Source: Hetaerina americana
Taxonomy: Eukaryota > Arthropoda > Insecta > Odonata > Calopterygidae
NCBI GenBank assembly: GCA_022747635.1
Contig: JAKTNV010000011.1
Location: 15,061,975-15,125,974, forward strand
DNA length: 64,000 nucleotides
Direction: 5' to 3'
This document shows, piece after piece, positions 1 through 12,720 of this stretch (its first letter is position 1; each line of letters begins with the position of its first letter). Under the pieces are notes generated by a model. The model did not search any database. It was not told where the DNA came from and saw only the letters and a list, made by a program, of their open reading frames with translations. The position numbers and the translations under genes are program-made.

Positions 1-1315
1 CTTCTATGGCTATTTTTGTTGATGTTATTTCCTTCTGTATCCTCATGGCAGAGTTATTTCATCTTTAATTATTATTTCTTGGAAAAAATTCTTCTCTTCA
101 CACAAAAAACAGGAGATGTATCATAATTTATGTCATGAGATCTATATTTTCTCTGTTCAATATAATCTAGCTTTGTGGTCTATTCACTACTTCCATCATC
201 TTTCTATTCCCCAACACACTCAAGTGAATCTCTCTGTAATTCACGCCTTAAATAAAGGTAAGGGTATTTTATTTTATACCATGGATGTGAAAGAACTGTA
301 TTTCAAGATAATAAAATAACAGTCACAAACTGTGAGGAAGGTCAGTCGATGGAAAGCTCAAAGTGTTGAAGGTGTGACCTCTTTCCAATGGGGTCCACTA
401 ATGGATAATCTAAAGTGAAGCTTTAAATACATAGTCGTAAAAATGTGTCCCTATAGCCTAATCCCAAGGAGCAAACATTGCTCTTAAAGAATATTTTTAC
501 TTTAACTTGCTAACTGCTAATTGGTGATGTGCAGATGCTTGTGGGTATCTTTTGGGCATTTGTGAGGTGAATGTGGGGAAAGATAGCAATAATAGTAGTA
601 ATAAATAATAATAATGATTATTATCAGGCTATTGCCCTTTTTCTGAATTGGAATAAACGTATTAATATATAGATACCACTATTTATTATATGTGCATACA
701 TTATTATGTATTCATGCATGGGGATTCATATAGTAACAAATATATACCCACGCATAGGCACATCATATATTTCCCAGAGGCAAAATGTTATTAAGCTGAT
801 TAAAAGATTATTAGATTTAGGCTTAATAATCATTCAAAACTTATTTACTCTTGCATTAACTTTTGGTGCATGGAGACAATTAGATACTCAAGGAGAAGAG
901 TGTGTTCTACAAGATTATTACAAAGTTTATATGAGAACGTTTAGCCAATGACTTCTTTCCAATGGAGTAAGGTAGTTGAATTTATCAATTATATAACATC
1001 ATTAATGGTACATCATAAGAAAAATGGCCATCTTTTCTGTGTATTAGTGGTAGGACTATGTGTTGAACCCTCTCAATAGACCTCTGGTGGTCATTGTGCG
1101 GAGGTAAGTAATTCATGCAAATTATGGAGAGGTAATGAAAGTAATGAGATTTCATTTTGAGAGGGTCCAATCTATGTGAAGAAGAGTGATAGTTAAGAAT
1201 AACATGACATCATATATGGGCACTACCCGCCAATATTGTTGAATTTGGCTGTCCTGTATGACTTTTCATCAGTATTACAGCTGCAGTTTTCTAAAGATAT
1301 TTTGTCTTTTTTCAG
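1..1315. other. Intron sequence upstream of the first visible exon
   Basis: I see no supportable gene in this stretch. It is AT-rich non-coding DNA, presumed to be the intron before the exon at 1316. A splice-donor-like AAG/GTAAGG occurs at about 257. The reading frame that would be in phase with the next exon has a stop codon immediately before it, so I do not call an exon there. A pyrimidine-rich tract and CAG at 1313-1315 form the acceptor of the following exon. Confidence 0.5.
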
Positions 1316-1403
1316 GATCGAGACCAATCAGTTGAAGATGAATCTACCTCCCAAAAAAGGGAATATGATACTACATTTGAGGATTCAATGGAAATTCCTA
1401 GTG
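1316..1403 (+). CDS. ZMYND8: ZMYND8 orthologue, short internal exon before the giant acidic exon
   Basis: This 88-nt exon has a pyrimidine-rich acceptor (TTTTTTCAG ending at 1315) and a GTGAGA donor at 1404. It starts in phase 0 and ends one base into a codon. It reads 29 codons with no stop, beginning DRDQSVEDESTS and ending DSMEIPS, rich in acidic residues and serine. Its last base plus the first two bases of the exon at 6408 make a Gly codon, and the frame stays open across the junction, which is the main support for the call. It has no recognisable domain. It probably lies between the upstream PWWP-encoding exons, outside the window, and the disordered region. The weak point is its small size; a transcript read would settle it. 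Confidence 0.72.
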
Positions 1404-2023
1404 GTGAGAATTGACAAAAACTTAAGATAAATGCAGTTGGTATGGCGAAAGTTCAAAATCAGTAAACAACTACCCTAACTAAATGTAGATATATTAATCA
1501 TAATGGCATGCATTTATGATGTAGATTTATCTGACTAACTGGGAAACATTTTGAGAGTTTCATTTGTATTGAAACAAATTAATTTACACTATGAATAATT
1601 TGTTTGTCCATCTGTTATTATCCTTTGAGATAATATGTTTCAGGCCGGATTTATTCTTATACTCTTTAAAATTTTGATGGAATGAAAAAATGGAACCTTT
1701 ATGGCCTTTTTTTACTTGTCTGTGTTATATACAGAATCCTTTAATAACTTAGACAGTGGAAGAGATTATGTTGTCCATTTATTTGTGCAACAGCTTTCCT
1801 CTATTATCAAATCTGAGCATTAAGAAAACTTGATTTTACTATGCTTTTCTTCAATATGGGAAAATATTTTGTTTATAATCTTAAATTGTTTTTCATGAAT
1901 TTATTCATTAATGGTAGTTTTTAAATTAGCGAACGTAGTTGTAAAGAGAAATTCATATTTTGGGCCTGTGAGTTTTTTTTGGAAATGTGTACTTATGCTT
2001 AATAAATGTGCCAAAACCATGTG
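1404..2023. other. Intron, left part
   Basis: AT-rich intron sequence between the short exon and the Tigger element. I see no gene, RNA or structured repeat in it. Confidence 0.5.
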
Positions 2024-5000
2024 CAGTAAACCCTCACTAATCCAGGCCTGCTTAATCCAGACATGCCTTGTTTTTAATAGGGTCACAAATTGACTACACT
2101 CTAGTACTTTGCAGAAAAATACATTTTACTGGCTTGCTTCTTTGGAAATGAATGAAATTCATATTTGAATAATTCATCATATTTCAACTAACATTGTAAA
2201 ATATGAATTAACCGTGCAACATGAAGCAAATAATTCACTTATTCATTAATATGTCGCTCATTGCTTAGTTGTGTCACATTTGTTTATAATAGATGGCCAG
2301 TTCTTTTCATGTGCTTTTGTACCTAATGAAGCACATAACTAATTATTTTGATTTCTTCCGGGAGTAAAACAGTGTCACAAAAATGGCATCAATAAAGTGT
2401 GATTCTAAAAGAAAACATGTCTTTGAATATTGTAGATGAGGTGAAGGTTCTTAAAAACTAGGAACCTGGGGTTCATGTTGCTATTTGGCTCATGAGTTTG
2501 GTGTATAGCTAGATGGACTATGTTTGATCTGAAAAAGAAGGATAAAAAAAAGGTATTTGCTCTCACAGTAGATGTTAATGCTTAGAATATTGACTGGAGG
2601 CCTTAGAAAATACTAAGGTTCCCAGTGTATGAAAAGTTGGTAGAAGTGATCTTTTCGTGGTGTGCGGAACAGCAATCAAGTGGTGTAGGAATTCATGGTA
2701 GTGAAATTCAAGATGCAGCACAAAAACTTGCCCAACACTTGCATGTAGAGGAATTAATTGTGAGTAATGATTGGTTATGGCGGTGTAGGAGGAGAAGTAA
2801 TTTTTGTGATGAAAGATTGTCTGGTGAAGTGATGAGTGCTGATAGTGATGCATTTGGACCATTTATGATGAAATGGGCTGCACTAATGACTGAATATGAA
2901 TGACAACTATGTCAAATGTATAATGCAGATGAAATTGGCCTGGAGGGCCTGTGAGCTTTACAAAGTGAATCCAAGGTTTCTGAACCAAAACTCAGTGTGG
3001 AAATGGTCTCTGTATTTCTGTGTGCTACTGCAGATGGCAGCCACAGTTGAAGAGTGTTGTTGTGAGAAAAACATTTTGACTATCCTGAGCTCTGAGGAAA
3101 ATAATGATGAAATCAATATACCTTATAGCAATGTGGCAAATGCATATTTAAGTTTATAGCACTGGACAAATGCGTATTTGGCAAGAGTTTATCGAACTGG
3201 ACTGCTTCTGAAATCACTTATTAGCCAAAAGTGAGAATTATCAAGTCAATATTCTGGGTATTTCAGAGGATGAAGTGAAACCTCTTTTAATTTTGGGCAA
3301 TTCCTCCTCCCATCCCATCATTGACAAATGTTGTAGCAGGGATGTAAGGTTACTTTGCTGTCAAGTACAACTTCATTATTTCAGCAGATGGATCAAGGAG
3401 TACTTATTGCTTGCAATGGTTTGCAGGTGAAAGTGCTGGAATCAATTGATGAAATTGAAGATTGAAGGGGACAGGGAACAGTAATAATTATAAAGTAAGA
3501 ACAGTTCTGATAATTGATAACATTTGAAGTCTGTCTGCTTTATCTGGGCTGATTATTGGAGGTAGGTGAAGCAATGCACTGTCAGAAATAATTTTTCGGA
3601 GAAATATGTTGTACGAAGAGGAGGTTGATTTCAACTTCACAGTATTTGAACCTGAAGATTATCATAGGCTTTTGCAGCTTGTAGGGGAAATATCCTTCAT
3701 TGTTAAATATGTTGGGGACTGGTTTCATGTTGATGAAGGCAATTCAAATTCGTAAATATTTACAAAGAAATAAATAGCTGATAGTGCTTCAGTTGTGAGA
3801 AATTTCTCTTTGGAATGGGAAGAAGAATCTGTTGACAAATCAGTTAAAATCTTGAAGATCTGAAAGACCCTGGGTACTACCGTAGGCTAGAGATGAAATG
3901 CTCAACACAGGCATGCTACAACATTAAGGGAATTAAACATCCTCCATAGGGGATTGTAATTCATACGCAACTCCAAAGAAGCAAGCGAAGTAAAAAAAAG
4001 TAGCTTTTTCAAAACATACCATGTTCTGCCCAATTATCTTTGTAGCCTGGTACATCATATGCCAATTATAGAATGTAGAAAGTCCATTAGTTCTTTGTCC
4101 CTATGTGTACATTGCAATAATGAAACCTTTTCCAAATGTGGTTTGAATTAATTATATTTTTTCAAATATGTAGTTGTTAATTTTCTTTTGCATTTATCAT
4201 TTAATCATTTTATATTATCTAAATTGTCTTCATAATTTTAAACTCATTTTGGGTTGGATAGAATTCATTCTTGGAAAGTGGCAGCAGCACTGAGCCTTTA
4301 AATTTTGATAAAGTAGTCATCTAGTGCTAGGAATTCATCAAGGAATAATCTAAATATGATTTCAGTGTTTAAATATGTTACAGTATTATATGAAGTCATG
4401 GGATCATGAAATACAATATTTACTGATCCATAGGATGAACATTTTTCTCTAAAATGTGCTCTAAAACCAGCCTGCAACTTATGGGCCGAAGGTATATGGC
4501 TGTGACTTTGTTCTCTATGTCGCGAGCCAATGCATCTGGAAAAATGCCTTCTATTTAGTATTGTTTTCCCTCATCTGGCTTAGAAAATGGTTGTCTCATT
4601 TACAAATTTGGATTATAACACTTTTTTCAGCCAGTAGTAAGCAGTAAGAGCTTTCATTTCAGTATTTCCTAAAAATTGCTAAATAAATCTTTGTAAATGC
4701 ATGCATTGTAAGGCATTTGGTTTCATCTCACATGTAGTGTGGATACAAAACTTATGTGCATGCGTTGGGCTAAAGGGGATGTCACCCCTTTGGGCAAACA
4801 TTATCACTCATGGTAAAGTGAGAATCTACAGGCACTCGCCCACAAGTTGAATAATGGAGCCATTCAATATATTATACATTCCTTTCTATTTACTGTACAT
4901 ATCTGCTTTTACACAGAGAAGCCAAGTGTTTGCATAATTAGTTAAAAGGAGAATAACTGCAAGGGATCAAAAGAAAGAAGACAATATTGCAATTAAATTT

Positions 5001-6327
5001 GAAGTCGTGAATTATGCTTCATAAAATGGAAACAAGGCAGCTGAAAGGCATTTTGGCCAACCTCCGACTTAGAAGATGAGAATGGAGGTAGCAGAAGGTG
5101 GATTTTGTAAACACCTAAGAGTAAAAAAAGTGCTCATGTGCTCCTAAATGGCGAAAGCTTGAGGAACAAGCTAAGAACTGAATAAAACATAGGAACAATG
5201 GAATTACTGCTAAAAATTATTTTAATTGAAGCCAGAAAATTAACAATAGGCATGTAAATTGCTAACTTATCAATTTCAATGGACAATTTTATGCTGCTAA
5301 GTATTCAAAAAGAGAAATGGTCTGGTCATGCATACGAAAACTATAATAGCACAACCTGTCATTTGAAATACAAAATAAATACCATAGAATTCCACAGCAA
5401 AAATAACTGCAAACAGGATTTTAGCAGCATTGATGAATTTCTGAAATTTTATAATTTAAAAACATTTATAAAGTTGCTTATTTTGTAATGTAACAAATAT
5501 ATTTTCTTTCAATAAGTGTTAACATTTAAATACTTTTCGGTCAGATTGAAGAATTTTTCTTAAGTTCTAACATGAAAAATCTTGGTGCTTCTTATGTGTC
5601 AGGTAACATGGTAGTTATTAAGTATTTTCTTCCATAATGATCACAAGTATAAAAATAATTGCTTCCACATCACTATTACTTTATCAAAACTGAAAAATTG
5701 GTCAACTTCATTTGTTTACAAACTCCTAGATCCTTAAATGAAATCCAACTGAATTCAATGTCCAATAACCATATCATCTTGTCATATTGAAAACCATCGG
5801 CCTTAATAACCTTGAATATTTCAGCAAGATGAGTAAGTTATACATGAGAGTTTGTTTCTATTGTGGATTGCATACTTAAGCATGTAAGAGAACGGAGTTG
5901 ACCAAGCATTGCATTTAAACTAATCAAATTTTCAAAAGAAATCTTGCTCAATTTAATGAAGTCCAACTCTCATATGTCAAAGGAAAACCTGATTGATTAA
6001 CTTAATATGTGTGAGGAAATGGGATAATATCATTGAAAAATTAGGTGGTAAAAGTTGCTGAAAATAACTAGGTGAATTTCTGAGGACATTCCATGACATA
6101 TTTTATTCAATTAGGACTTTGTACCTTGCATAAGATGTTTTTACACATTTAGGCTTTCTGTTTGCCATAAAAAGTCACATAAGTCTTTGCCAATTGAGTT
6201 TACACAAGAGTAGTGGTAAAAAATACTCAGTGGGGTTACATGTGTCACATCCCCAGCTACTCTGAATTTCTCTCATCTCTTTCTGAATCTCTGGTCCCAC
6301 ATATTCTGGATTACTGAGGGTTTACTG
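2024..6327 (+). mobile_element. Degenerate Tigger/Jerky-type (pogo superfamily) DNA transposon, copy 1
   Basis: The ends are inverted repeats: CAGTAAACCCTCACTAATCC from 2024, and its mirror ending TTTACTG at 6327. The right end is followed by TA, the expected target duplication; the left flank reads TG, probably a mutated TA. The interior is a decayed plus-strand transposase. A CENP-B-like helix-turn-helix stretch at about 2700-2885 reads GSEIQDAAQKLAQ and then VSNDWLWRCRRRSNF. A YNADE-type motif, which carries the first catalytic aspartate in this family, follows at about 2920. A QQMDQGVLIAC motif, typical of Tigger/Jerky DDE domains, lies at about 3380. A C-terminal acidic segment ending GDWFHVDEG is near 3715-3740. 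Stops and frame changes make it non-coding today. The right half (about 4400-6200) has no coding match. The second copy at 51638 shares sequence along most of its length. Confidence 0.8.
2625..3760 (+). pseudogene. Tigger/Jerky-like transposase remnant in copy 1
   Basis: This is the plus-strand coding relic inside the 2024-6327 element. Open pieces at 2625-2903 and 2896-3159 are in different frames, and more fragments continue to about 3760. The first piece carries the DNA-binding CENP-B-type HTH and a SADSDAF segment; the second carries an SSEENNDEIN segment. The intact protein would bind the terminal repeats and cut and paste the element. Here several frameshifts and stops interrupt it, so no active enzyme is expected. 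The assignment rests on motif order and on agreement with the homologous relic at 52200-53300. Confidence 0.65.
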
Positions 6328-6407
6328 TACATGAAAATGTTAAGGGTATAAAGGGAAGGGGAAAATTACAGAAAAACTTGTTAAAAGTACATTCTTAAAT
6401 TTTTCAG

Positions 6408-9400
6408 GGTGTGATGTTAGTCAGTCAAGTGAGAATACTACTCAGCCTTCTGAGGATATGAACAAGGTGGCTGAAGAGACCACTCAAGGCAGTGACGGAG
6501 CCAAAGAAAGAAAGGATGAGACTACAGCAAAAGAATTGAAGAATGCGAAAATACCAAAAGAGACAAAAAGTGAGATGGCAGCAAAGGAAACAGAAAATGA
6601 GGTGAAAGCAACAGAAACGAAGGATGAAGTGAAAAGGGTAACTGTGCAGAAGAATGATCACGAAGCCCAGGAAGAACAAGATGAGACAAAAGAAGAGGAA
6701 GTGAAGAGTGAAATAGAATCAATTGGAATGAATGATGGTGTGGAAGCAAAGGAATTAAAAAGTGATGTAGAGGAAAGTGAAAAGGAGTGTGGGGTGAAAG
6801 TACAAGAAGTGGAGAGTGATGCTGGAGCAGAGACCAGAGATGAGGTGAGAACAGAGGAATCAAAGGAGATGGGAAAACCGAAGGAGAACGCAAAGATTCA
6901 AGAGGATGATACGAGGGAAAATAAAGTGGAAGAAGATGAAACCAAAGGTGATACTGAAGTTATGGATGATGAAAAAGAAAGAACGGATGATGAAAAGGAA
7001 AGAATGGATGCTGATAAGGAAGCAGAGGAAATGGAAGCAACTGAGGAGGCGACCAGGGAAAAGGAAGTAGAAATTTGGGAGGAGGAATTGACTGTAATGG
7101 AATTCCCTGACCAGGATGGAGGAGCGATGGCCGAATCAGCTGTGAACAAAGAGAGTAAATCTGAGGAGGGATCATTAGATGTGAAGGCAGCGAAGGAGAA
7201 TAGCATGGGTGAGAAGGTTGATGAAGCAAATGGTGAAGAGGATAAAGGAATGAATGGGAATGATGAAGTAACATCGGCTAGTGCAAAAGTCAGCAGTGGC
7301 ATTGGAGTGTCTGACAAAGGAGAAAATGATGAAGGTGGGGATAAAAAAATGAGCGAAAAGCCTGATGATCTAAATAATGAAATTGAGACTGAGGAAAAAG
7401 AGGTAGAGGAGGGAAAAAATGTTGCTGTCCCTGAGATGAAGGATGGGGGTGAAGTAATAGGGAAGGTTAAGGAAGTCTCGAAATATCTGTCTGTTAATGA
7501 GGTGAGTGAAGAAAATGCCACGTCTATCTTGGAGGAAGTAGGGAATTCTAATTCTGCAAATGGGAAGAAAGATGTTTCCATTAAAGGATCAAAGGGTGAG
7601 AAAATTGATGAAGTGTTGGAAAAGTTCGTCACCGATGGAGAGAATGATAATGACGATGCTCAGAATAAGAAAAGAGAAGATGACGTTTTGGTAGTAAGTG
7701 AAAATGAGGATAGTGGTGATGTTAAATTGGATGCTTTAATCGATCCAGTTGTCGAACCAGAAATACAACAAATCATTAAATCCACGTATGATGGTGAGTC
7801 ATGTGATACCCTACCTTCTGTGGACTTGGCAAGTAAAATAAAGGCGTCGAGTAGCAAGTCACCTGAGAAAAGCTCTGAGAAAGCTGAGAGTGATACATTG
7901 GATAGGGAGGGAGAAGAAAACAAGGCAAGATTTTTCCAGAGTTTGAGGGTAGTGAACATTGAAACATTGTATAAATATGATATAAGGGAAGCATTGAGGA
8001 AAGAAATGGAAAAAAGAAAGGAGAATGCAGTTGGATCTCAGGAGGATAAATGTGAAATATCGAACAAAATAGATGTAAATAGATTGAGGGAAAGTTTGAT
8101 GACCAAGTGTGCGAGCAGCACTGTTACGGGAAATGATAGTCATGCCTCAGAGTGTGGTACATCCAAGAGTAATCAAAGTTTATTTAGTACATCGCCTTCT
8201 GAGTCTAAAGTGTTATCATCAAAAGATGATGACCATGTAAAAAAAGAGGGTTCAACAATAGATATTGATGTAGAAGATATAACAAGTGATATTCCTGCTA
8301 GTGCATCTGCTATTGTAAGTCCACCAGGTAGCAATAAGGGAGATGTTGGCTCTCAGCTTCGGGTCTTGGGAAAATTGCAACAGAGACTGTCTTTCATCAA
8401 GGAAACGAGTGAGTCTGATGAAGAATCTACTCAAGAGAAGGAGGACGAAAATACAGCCGAGGATGCTGATTCTGTAACTGGTGATGCAAGTGCAACCAGT
8501 AACAGTGATGATGACTCCATTACTCCTAATAGTCATAATACTGAGTCTGAGCAGGAAGTTGTTTCAGATGGCAAAATAACTGCGAAAGGTACTGAAGAGG
8601 CTGACAGTGTCGAAGACGTTAAAGATGCTGAAGTTGATGATGCAACAGACTCTGTTAAACAAGATGAAGCAAATGAATGCATGGTGGTGGATGAAGGTAT
8701 CAGTGAACCTGAAAGTGTTGCCAAAGATAAGAGCAATGAAGAAGATAGCTTAAAAAGGAAAAGGAGAAATGAAGAAAGTGAAAAAATAGGAATAGAAGTC
8801 GATAAAGTTGAAAAGTGCAGCTCAGGAAGTGGGCCTAAAACTGTGGATGGTGAACATGGAAAAATATCCACATCCGTAGAGGAAAGTGTATTGGTGCTAG
8901 GGAAAAAAGTCACTTTGTCCAAGGGAAAACCTATAGAGATTGTTGACTCTGACAGGGCAAGTCCAATAAGCTCCAAAAAGCAAAAGTTCTCCGAAGCTAA
9001 AGATAGTGATTCATCATTATCTAGGGCTTCCCAGTTGAAATCCAAGCCTGAGGAGGTGATAGAAGAAGAAGTGTTGAATAGGGAGGTTTTGAAGGAAAGT
9101 AATATGGTTGTGGTTCAAAAAACTGTTAAAACAAGGCGACTTGATGAGGAACCCAGTAGTGGTAGTGCTCCAAAAAGGGCGAGGAAGGGTATTGCACAGA
9201 GGGCTTTGATTGTGGATAGGAGTGAGTCCCCTGCCCAGGATGAAGTGTTCCCGTCCATGTTTCTTGACCCAAGTGTGACCATTACTGTGCTCCAAGAGGC
9301 TGAGAAGGAGAATGGAGGAAGCAAGGAACAGTCAAGTGGGTCCACCAGTGTGGAAGAGTTGCGCACTAGTGTTAACTTGTCCAATGACGTGAGCTTGACA

Positions 9401-10036
9401 ATGGTTCGTGGGAGTGGAGCTCTGGAAGGGTTGGCTGCTATGCAAGATGGTGCTGTGTTGAGAAGCAGTGAGCAGCAAGAGGTCGAAATCCTTGGTCAAA
9501 ATCCCCAGAACTCTGCCACAGCTCCTGCCACTCAGTTCAGGCCTCGAGCTCGTAAGTCATTTCCTCGCCCTTCCCCAAGACTGCATGCTCGAAGTTCCCA
9601 AATTCCTAATAATCCACCCCCTAGCATGGAAGTGAGAAGACTGTCCAATAATTCCAGAGATTTGAATAGTCCCATGAACTTGGGTGTCGGGACATCTCAG
9701 TTGAAGACTACGCCAAGCAGTCTGGTTCCTATGCCAGTGGCGGCTGCACGTGGAGTGAGTGCTCAATCATCTGCCCCTTTGACACCTGTGACATTTTCCT
9801 CGTCGGCTCTTTCAATGCCGACGACCACGTCCTCGGGACTGGTGCGTCAGGTGGTTTCCCCAGTGATGCCTTCCACTTCTGCCTTGGCCACCAGTGCTCA
9901 AAGTAGCAGTTTAGCCCTGCGTAATCCAAGTCTTGGCCCTCGAACTTCCTCATACCCTCCCTCTGGATCTCAGTTGCCATTTACGCCATCAGAAGCAGGA
10001 CCTGTGTCGGCTGAATTGAGTAAATACGCACAAAAG
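6408..10036 (+). CDS. ZMYND8: ZMYND8 orthologue, giant acidic disordered exon (about 1209 codons)
   Basis: A single 3629-nt exon with acceptor TTTTTCAG ending at 6407 and donor AAG/GTAAAT at 10037. It enters with two bases of a split codon and leaves in phase 0 after SKYAQK. The product is dominated by Glu, Lys, Asp and Ser, with tracts resembling KETKSEMAAKETENE, and is presumably disordered. Visible islands are FFQSLRVVNIETLYKYD with a helical basic tail (7931-8025), LRVLGKLQQRLSFI (about 8357-8400), a KRKRR cluster near 8755, a PKRARK cluster near 9170, and a Pro/Ser/Arg-rich C-terminal part (9530-10020). The two basic clusters are candidate nuclear localisation signals. Family assignment comes from downstream exons: the frame continues into the ZMYND8 coiled coil and MYND finger. 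Vertebrate ZMYND8 reads histone marks through PHD, bromodomain and PWWP modules; this segment would be a long linker between those and the MYND finger. It is strikingly large, since human ZMYND8 is about 1190 residues in total. Internal methionines such as 6458 are not proposed as starts. Confidence 0.85.
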
Positions 10037-11100
10037 GTAAATGTCCCATGAAAAAGCATTAACATCCTAGTCTGTAAGCTTGTTAGTTTCATGGTTGTAA
10101 GTTTTAAGTAGGTATGCAATCCATGGCTATCAGTCGGATAACTTGGGACAAAGAAATCTCACCCTAGTGGTTAAAAATTTTTTGTTTTATTTGGAATTTT
10201 ATTTAAATTTGGAGAATAATTTAGGAATTTAATTTTAGAATTAAAATTATTTGCACCATTTGACTCCTTTAATTTGAGCCTGTGAAACAATAACCTAATG
10301 AAGTCCATATTTTATATATCTGTTACTTGATCAAGTTGCTACCAAGTTCGGAAAATTTAGGTGAGTTAAATCAAATATTTTTGTAAAACAAGTATGGTGT
10401 GTTTGATGGTTTTGAAAGCATTGAAACTAGTAGTACCAAAATAAAGAACAGTTGAAAAATACATTGTGTTCTACATTTAATGAACAAGTATGGTATTCTT
10501 CATGGTATCCATACTCATCTTTTCTCTGTTGAATTAAAACCATTTTTTGTGCAAAATTGAAAATGTTGTGCCTTGTGATAATGATGCCTGTGGTTTCAAC
10601 TATTTCGTAAATTTGATTCATTGCCTACTCAAAACCATATTGTGGATATTGTCAAATGTTTCAGAGGAAGTCAATTCCACTGGATGTTCTGAACAATGTT
10701 CATCGTATGGCCACATTTAAATTTAACCTATTGTAAACAGTTGCAAACACATGAGCAGATATGACAAGAGATTCTTCCGACTCGGCTTTGATATTTTTTT
10801 CTGTAAGGCTTTATAATAGAAGTGTTTCATCATGGCACGGAACTCATTTCTTTTCCATTTTTCTAATTAAACAAGTTTTTTCCTTCAGTCAACCATGAAA
10901 AGGAAATCACATGATGGATATAGCTGAAACTAGAAGAGCATTATAATGAGAGTTGAGGCTGACTTAAAGAACCTTTTCTGATAACTTGAGCACCATCTCT
11001 TGGATTTTATAAGGAATTATTGAATGAACCATGCAATACATTATGCTATTCTTAACCTTTTTTTCAATTCTGTTTGCTTACTAGCTTACCATCTTTCTCT
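10037..11100. other. Intron, no gene seen
   Basis: AT-rich intron between the giant exon and the piggyBac-like remnant. I see no gene, RNA or clear repeat. Confidence 0.5.
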
Positions 11101-12720
11101 TTAACCCTTTTACTGCCAGCCCATTTCGGACGGGATGTGCGAAGACTCCCAAGGCTATTTTCAGGAAATTTGCAAGATTTGAAATATTTCTAGTACTTAA
11201 TTTTATATAATGTATCTAGTTTTTTATCCAGTGCTGAAGATATATTTGGGGCTTAGAATCATGAAACAATAACGGGTTGACTTTAATTTTTAGAAAGGAA
11301 AAAATGACAAATCAATTACAAAATATATAAAACATCAAACTTTTATGTTTTTTATTATTATTGGAAAACTATTACTTCCGTGCAATGAAATTATATTATA
11401 TATTGATAAGATGTAGTTTTCTCTCTAGTGTTGCATTTTTATGATGATCAATTAATTTTTGCAAGAGATATAAATATTTTATGTGACTATACACTCAAGC
11501 TCTCATCTGCTGATACACTTATGCTTATGAAAGCATTCATTCTGAAGGCCTTTATTGCCTTTATCTCTTACAGTTTGGGACCTTTTATTTATCCTTTTCC
11601 CTTTTACCCTCTTATACTGCACACACAACACTGCTTCTCTTTATTATTTGGCAGTTGTACATTTCTTTTGATACCTCACATCACTGATGACGGTTGCCTG
11701 ACTCTGTTTCACTTTTCTTGAAGCCATTCTCTGCCAAGTTCCTCAATTATGCTGATGGCATATTGCTACCTGGACAAAGGCTTTTTTCCAGGTGTCAAAT
11801 TTTCCTTGCTTTGGTTCTGGTGTCTCTAGAAACTCAATGGCTATCTTTGGAGTGTTATCAAAATTCACTCTCACTTTGACCCACTCACCTTTGCCTGGAT
11901 CAGCCTTTCCATCCTCTTCTTGGTCAGACCCACATTAGTCATTTCACTCGGAGGAAAAAGAGATCCAACACCTCTTTGTCCCTGGCCTTGAGGTGTAAAC
12001 GAAAGATTCTTCACTGCTAAGAAGAAATCTCTTCATTGGAGGTCTCAGATGGCAAATCACTGTTGTCATCATCAGTGATGTGCGTATCTTCAATATCCTC
12101 ATATTTCAAACACTTTGACATTTTTCACAGAGAAAAACCTGAAATAATATTTTTTAAATTGTCTCAAAGTTAAAAATAATTAATCATAAAGCACAAAGGA
12201 AGAATGAAAGACTTTGCAATTCCGTAGGAAAGAAATCCACTTTCCCGTGGAAACGCAAAGTCTTTCATTATTCCTTCATGTGTTACAAATAGATTTCCAC
12301 CAAGTATCGGCCTCAACCCTCTCTCAAATATTTTACAAATTGCCGTATCTACAGGTCCAACACGAAAGGACATGGAGGCAGAGGGGCACATAGTTTAGGA
12401 AAACATTTTTACTTTAATTCATAGAACGTAACTTTTTCCAATAAGATGCAGTTCTGTAAGAATTTAACGTCACAGGATTTGCACTGATTATTAATAAAAT
12501 TAGACCACAGGAAAGGTCAAGAAAAATAATTAATATGGCAAAATGGGATGAAGAGAAAGTTCACCAATATATACGAGTTTGTAAAAATATAATGAAAGAT
12601 GTATAAACATGGAAAACTCCATATTTTATATAATGTAAAATTGTAAGATATCTTATTTTTAAACAATTACTTACTCAATATTAGCCAATCTTGCTGTAAA
12701 CTGGCACTGTAAAATAAATA
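11101..12720 (-). mobile_element. Possible piggyBac-like remnant (TTAA-bounded)
   Basis: The left boundary is TTAA followed by CCCTTTTACTGCCA at 11101-11118. This is the arrangement of piggyBac-superfamily ends: a TTAA target duplication and a CCCTTT-type terminal repeat. The minus strand has a decayed coding trace: an ATG near 12122 opens an acidic stretch MSKCLKYEDIEDTHITDDD, which runs to a stop after about 37 codons. Further open pieces continue in other frames to about 11690, one reading NFDNTPKIAIEFLETPEPK. An acidic N-terminus suits piggyBac transposases, but I recognised no catalytic motif. The right end is uncertain: a poor copy of the terminal repeat lies near 12700. Confidence 0.4.
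12196..12276. repeat. Hairpin-forming inverted repeat, 22-nt arms
   Basis: The arms 12196-12217 and 12255-12276 are complementary with one mismatch around a 37-nt spacer. The element lies inside the candidate piggyBac remnant and could be part of its subterminal structure or a separate small foldback. Confidence 0.7.

Noticed and set aside
116..319. Open frame with a GTAAGG donor-like site at 258, considered as an upstream ZMYND8 exon
   Set aside because: The exon at 1316 begins in phase 0; the frame that would end in phase 0 at 257 has a stop two codons earlier. The open frame would end in phase 1, and the peptide shows no PWWP, bromodomain or PHD features.
6522..9980. Long antisense open frames across the giant exon, the longest 244 codons at 6898-7632
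   Set aside because: They mirror the Glu/Lys-rich sense codons as Ser/Phe/Leu-rich antisense frames. The sense frame is far longer, has phase-matched splice sites and continues into conserved exons.
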